Positions 13,491 to 16,391 of a stretch of DNA of 16,391 bases are shown in pieces (position 1 is the first letter of the stretch; the number at the start of each line of letters is the position of its first letter). A program made the position numbers and the translations under genes. A model generated the notes under the pieces. That model saw only the letters and a program-made list of their open reading frames with translations. It was not told the DNA's origin and ran no database searches. The stretch comes from Acidobacteriaceae bacterium (GTDB lineage: Bacteria > Acidobacteriota > Terriglobia > Terriglobales > SbA1), in assembly GCA_019237515.1 (NCBI GenBank), contig JAFAGX010000324.1:1-16391 (forward strand). The letters run 5' to 3'.

Positions 13491-14669
13491 TTAAGCCGTT
13501 ACTTTTTGTGATGTGATGCCACCGAGAATTACGTTTCGCACCTCGCCTTGAGGGCTAAGGACTACAATGTCAGCGCGGCAACCAGCTTCCAGCTTGCCCC
13601 GGTTCGTGAATCCCGCGGCTTTTGCAGGATTGAGCGACGCCGGCCGCAACGCGTGCTGCAAGTCCCAACCGGCAAACTGCATGATATTGCGCACCGCTCG
13701 ATCCATCGTCAAGACGCTCCCCGCCAACGTCCCATTCGCTGTGCATCGGCCCTCCTTAACCTCGACATCGAGATTGCCAAGTTTATAGTGCCCTTCGGGC
13801 ATGCCGGTTGCCGCAAGCGCATCCGTAATCAGTACGGCAAGATCAGGCCCCTTGGCCTTCAGAAACAAATCAACGACTGCCGGATGAAGATGGATGCCGT
13901 CGGCAATAATATCTGCGGATGCCTTGCGATCAGTTAGCATTTCGCCAATGATCCCCGGCTCGCGGTGATTTAGAGGGCGCATTGCATTAAAGGCATGCGT
14001 AAAGTGACGCGCTCCTGCAGCGAGCCCGGAGCGAGTGGTCGCGAAATCTGCATCACTGTGCCCAAGGCTGACGCAAACGCCGCGGCGTGTGGCCTCTGCG
14101 ATGAGTTCCTGTGCGCCTTCGAGTTCCGGCGCAATCGTCATCACCCGGATGTGACCTCGCGCTGCCTGCCAGAATCGCTCGAAAAATTCCATCTTGGGCG
14201 GCAGTAGATCGCCAGCCGGGTGCACGCCCCGGCGAATGTGGCTGATGAATGGTCCCTCGAGGTGAATGCCGATTGGCTGAGCCCGTGCCGCGTCTGAGCC
14301 TTCACTTCGCTCGGCTGCTTCAATTGCATCTGCGAGATGAGCGAGGGCGGATAAAATTTTGTCGATGGGAGCTGTTACAGTTGTCGGGAAATAAGCGCCA
14401 ACTCCATGCTTTGCCAAGAACCGTTCCAGGCCTTCTAATCCCGCCGGATCTGCGCTCATCACATCCTGCCCGGCGCCGCCGTGGATGTGAAGATCCAGGA
14501 ACGCGGGGGCGAGAATCAACTCGCCAAGATCAATCAACTGCGCGCCAGGAGGAACGGAGCGCGATTCTCGCGAACGTATTTCAACAATTCGGTCGCCGTC
14601 CAGGACGACGAGCGGTTGTTCGACACACTCGACAGGTGTGTACAGGCGAGATGCGCTCAACGCAATCAT
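13491..14669 (-). CDS. nagA: N-acetylglucosamine-6-phosphate deacetylase
   Basis: NagA hydrolyses GlcNAc-6-phosphate to GlcN6P and acetate in cytosolic amino-sugar catabolism and cell-wall recycling. The 392-residue amidohydrolase shows LDLHIHGGAGQD (59-69, His61/His63), the metal Glu138 in GIHLEGPFIS, His204 in SLGHSDAD, His225 in HAFNAMRPLNHREPG, and catalytic Asp283 in ITDALAATG. Both the HxH pair and the other ligands are present, so it should be active. The ATG at 14669 gives the usual N-terminus (ALSASRLYTP); no Shine-Dalgarno is visible, but GATAAT lies 7 bases before the ATG. Its stop is 8 bases before the downstream SIS gene, forming a two-gene operon that would take GlcNAc6P to GlcN6P and on to Fru6P. 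Confidence 0.96.
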   Translation of the reverse strand: MIALSASRLYTPVECVEQPLVVLDGDRIVEIRSRESRSVPPGAQLIDLGELILAPAFLDLHIHGGAGQDVMSADPAGLEGLERFLAKHGVGAYFPTTVTAPIDKILSALAHLADAIEAAERSEGSDAARAQPIGIHLEGPFISHIRRGVHPAGDLLPPKMEFFERFWQAARGHIRVMTIAPELEGAQELIAEATRRGVCVSLGHSDADFATTRSGLAAGARHFTHAFNAMRPLNHREPGIIGEMLTDRKASADIIADGIHLHPAVVDLFLKAKGPDLAVLITDALAATGMPEGHYKLGNLDVEVKEGRCTANGTLAGSVLTMDRAVRNIMQFAGWDLQHALRPASLNPAKAAGFTNRGKLEAGCRADIVVLSPQGEVRNVILGGITSQKVTA

Positions 14670-14754
14670 TAAAACGATTATCTTAGCGGATTTTTGACAT
14701 CCCGCAGATTAAACGCGTACGAATTCGAGACGGAGATTCAGTAGTTCCAGGAAT

Positions 14755-15885
14755 CTAATCGGCAGCGGCATTGGCTGCCGCCTGCACACCTGCCTTCAAA
14801 TCAGCCGCCAAAAGCCTGTGGAACAGGTGTTCTCCTGCTTCCCGCCGCACCGACAACCTGCCAGCACCGTAAGCACGTGATTTCAACCCGCGCTGGACGG
14901 CTTCGCAGATCCCCAGGTCTTCATCTTGCACGCGAGCCCCGACCGAAACGCTCTGCTCGTTGTACGCTCGCTTGGCCTCGCTCACATCGCCAAAATAAAA
15001 ATCAAAGCTTACGCGGCAATGATCAACGTCGATCGGCAGCACGAGATTTGTATCCATGTAGCCCTCATAGCAGTTGATCATCAGGTTAGGGTATTGCCAA
15101 AAGTACCATGCGCGATCGCCTTTACGAGTGGCTCCAGTTGCTTTGTCTTCATCCGAGGCGACCATCGGGCTCGATTGCAAGCAGTAGCGGTCCTCATTCT
15201 CGATCGTGTACTCCTTGTAATCGAGGACGGAACTTAGCCCTTTGTGCAAATGAGGAACGTGATAGCCGCCGTCGAGGTAATTGTCGACAAACACCTTCCA
15301 GTTGCATGCAATGTCATAGACGCGAGTCGCGAAATAATGCAACTTGCTGACCCCGAGCGGGGCAACTCTCTTCACCAGTCCACCGAGGAAGCTGTTCAGG
15401 GAACCGGCATGAGGATCCAGGTTGACGAAAACAAAGTTCTCCCAGCTAGCAGCTTGAATTGGAACCAAGCCATTTTGCTGACGGTCAAAGTTCTTGACTC
15501 CATCAAACTCCGGCATGCCTTTGAGTGATCCGTCCAAGCCATAGTTCCAACCGTGATATGGACAATGCAGCAATGAAGCTTGTCCGCAGGTTGCAGTGAC
15601 CACCGCGGCAGCATGGTGGCGGCACACGTTGTAGAAGCCACGTAGAACGCCATCATTGCCGCGCACAACGACTATTGGTTCACCAGCGACGGTCGTGCTC
15701 ACAAACTGCCCTGGCTTCTCCAGTTGCTCAATCCTTCCCGCCAATTGCCAGGTTTTGCTGAAGACGGTCGTGCGTTCCAGTTCCGCGACGCGAGCGTCAA
15801 CGTACCAGGATGCGGGAATGGTGAAAGCTTCCGAGAGCGTTGCGCGATCGTTATAGCTGGCAAGAATCTGCTGGATGGATTGCAT
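14755..15885 (-). CDS. Rieske non-haem iron oxygenase alpha subunit, choline monooxygenase-like
   Basis: The 376-residue protein is a ring-hydroxylating-type oxygenase component. The Rieske [2Fe-2S] ligands are Cys88/His90 (NVCRHHAA) and Cys108/His111 (HCPYHGW). The mononuclear iron site has His209 and His214 in DNYLDGGYHVPHLH, with a likely third ligand Asp near 321-323 (QDEDLGICEAVQRGL). NWKVFVDNYLDGGYHV and the CEAVQRGLKSRAYGAGR...HHF-type end resemble plant choline monooxygenase and bacterial betaine/quaternary-amine oxygenases, so oxidation or demethylation of a quaternary amine is the best guess. The ATG at 15885 is preferred because AAGGGG lies 7 bases upstream; an ATG at 15909 and a TTG at 15915 lack a ribosome site. 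No reductase or ferredoxin gene is adjacent. Confidence 0.9.
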   Translation of the reverse strand: MQSIQQILASYNDRATLSEAFTIPASWYVDARVAELERTTVFSKTWQLAGRIEQLEKPGQFVSTTVAGEPIVVVRGNDGVLRGFYNVCRHHAAAVVTATCGQASLLHCPYHGWNYGLDGSLKGMPEFDGVKNFDRQQNGLVPIQAASWENFVFVNLDPHAGSLNSFLGGLVKRVAPLGVSKLHYFATRVYDIACNWKVFVDNYLDGGYHVPHLHKGLSSVLDYKEYTIENEDRYCLQSSPMVASDEDKATGATRKGDRAWYFWQYPNLMINCYEGYMDTNLVLPIDVDHCRVSFDFYFGDVSEAKRAYNEQSVSVGARVQDEDLGICEAVQRGLKSRAYGAGRLSVRREAGEHLFHRLLAADLKAGVQAAANAAAD

Positions 15886-15975
15886 GCAATGCCCCTTGAT
15901 GTCTGGCATGTTCAAAAACGAAGCACCATCTTACACCGCTGACGAAGCAGTCGTAGCCCTGCAGGAAGGCTGAAT

Positions 15976-15991
15976 CCGCTGCTGGGAGCGG
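15976..15991 (-). terminator. Weak hairpin after the cupredoxin-like gene
   Basis: CCGCT and AGCGG form a 5-base-pair stem with a 6-base loop just after the TAA at 15994. No U-tract follows on the minus strand, so it is only a possible transcript end. Confidence 0.25.
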
Positions 15992-15993
15992 CT

Positions 15994-16391
15994 TTACGGG
16001 TGCTCGTACGTTGGGCTGGTGGGTGCGGGAGCCGTGTAATCCCGCCCGTACAGATTCTTATGTTCCTGGGGCAGGTTGGTAGCGGGAACGCTCAAGCGCC
16101 CTAATGTAGAAGCGGAATCGGAAATTTTGACCTCGCGTGTGAGTGCATTGAGACTGTCGGGCAAGGCGCTCTCATACCAGACCCGAAGCAAATAGGAGCC
16201 GGAGGCACATTGCGAATCACAACCTGCCCCTGGCGGTCGGAAACCCCGAAATACGGCGTGTTCACAGCCACAACCACTGCGCTCATTTCCGCATGAATGT
16301 TGCAGAAGATGTACGAGATGCCCGGCTTCTCGAAAAGCACGTCGCGCGTGCTCCCTGCCTCATAAAGGCCCAAGTCGAAACGCTTACCCTC
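15994..16391 (-). pseudogene. Cupredoxin-like 'methylamine utilization' protein, frameshifted and 5'-partial
   Basis: From the right edge one frame encodes EGKRFDLGLYEAGSTRDVLF, then YIFCNIHAEMSAVVVAV, and DRQGQVVIRNVPP. The Cys-x2-His-x2-Met is a type-1 copper ligand pattern of plastocyanin-like domains, followed by a carboxypeptidase-regulatory-like beta domain. Near 16200 the sense continues in another frame (SYLLRVWYESALPDS...), running to TAA at 15994. One extra base at 16198-16202 (CCGG read as CCGGG on the coding strand) would restore a continuous NVPPGSYLLRVWYE, so a single-base deletion or a sequencing error in a short G run is the simplest reading. The N-terminus and signal peptide lie outside the window. 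Homologues are often annotated as methylamine utilization proteins without proof; an electron-transfer or copper role is inference. Confidence 0.75.

Noticed and set aside
14734..14756. AGATTC...GAATCT inverted repeat at the end of the Rieske gene as a terminator
   Set aside because: Only six base pairs with an 11-base loop, overlapping the stop codon and followed by no T-run.

Overview
The window comes from a bacterial chromosome of moderately high GC content with short intergenic gaps. The gene set suggests a Gram-negative soil bacterium, most likely an Acidobacteriota (Terriglobia, Koribacter-like). It holds a DUF481 outer-membrane barrel, an OprB-like porin, an acidobacterial-style PilZ protein, a cupredoxin-like 'methylamine utilization' protein and degenerate heptamer repeats between genes. 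The phylum is inferred from gene content; no rRNA or other marker is present. I saw no tRNA, rRNA, CRISPR array, insertion sequence or phage gene, and no gene-free stretch longer than about 200 bases.

Layout. Bases 1-6336 are mostly minus-strand housekeeping genes: a dGTPase cut by the left edge, ispD (isoprenoids), a deoxynucleoside kinase, hemL (tetrapyrroles), a DUF481 barrel protein and tatA. One plus-strand gene, a NodB polysaccharide deacetylase, converges on hemL with overlapping stop codons. Bases 6433-9938 look like an accessory envelope or export patch: an NTP_transf_5 nucleotidyltransferase-like protein, divergent from an ABC ATPase/ABC-2 permease pair whose genes overlap by 4 bp, followed by a PilZ protein. 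An OprB-like porin gene converges on this patch.

Bases 11506-12157 form a compact regulatory module. A CsoR/RcnR/FrmR-family metal- or formaldehyde-type repressor diverges from an unrecognised 67-residue Cys-containing protein that has a perfect Shine-Dalgarno sequence. A C-tract operator typical of the repressor family lies exactly in the spacer of the small gene's promoter and over the likely start of the repressor transcript. This is the best candidate for something undescribed.

Bases 12355-14669 hold an amino-sugar operon: nagA, then a GlmS-like isomerase that lacks the whole glutaminase domain and is translationally coupled to nagA. That pairing suggests GlcN6P deaminase or ammonia-dependent activity rather than classical GlmS. 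A choline-monooxygenase-like Rieske oxygenase (14755-15885) follows. At the right edge is a cupredoxin-like gene broken by an apparent single-base frameshift.

Start codons were chosen from Shine-Dalgarno sites and family length. Several obvious upstream TTG extensions (ispD, DUF481, tatA, Rieske) were rejected.
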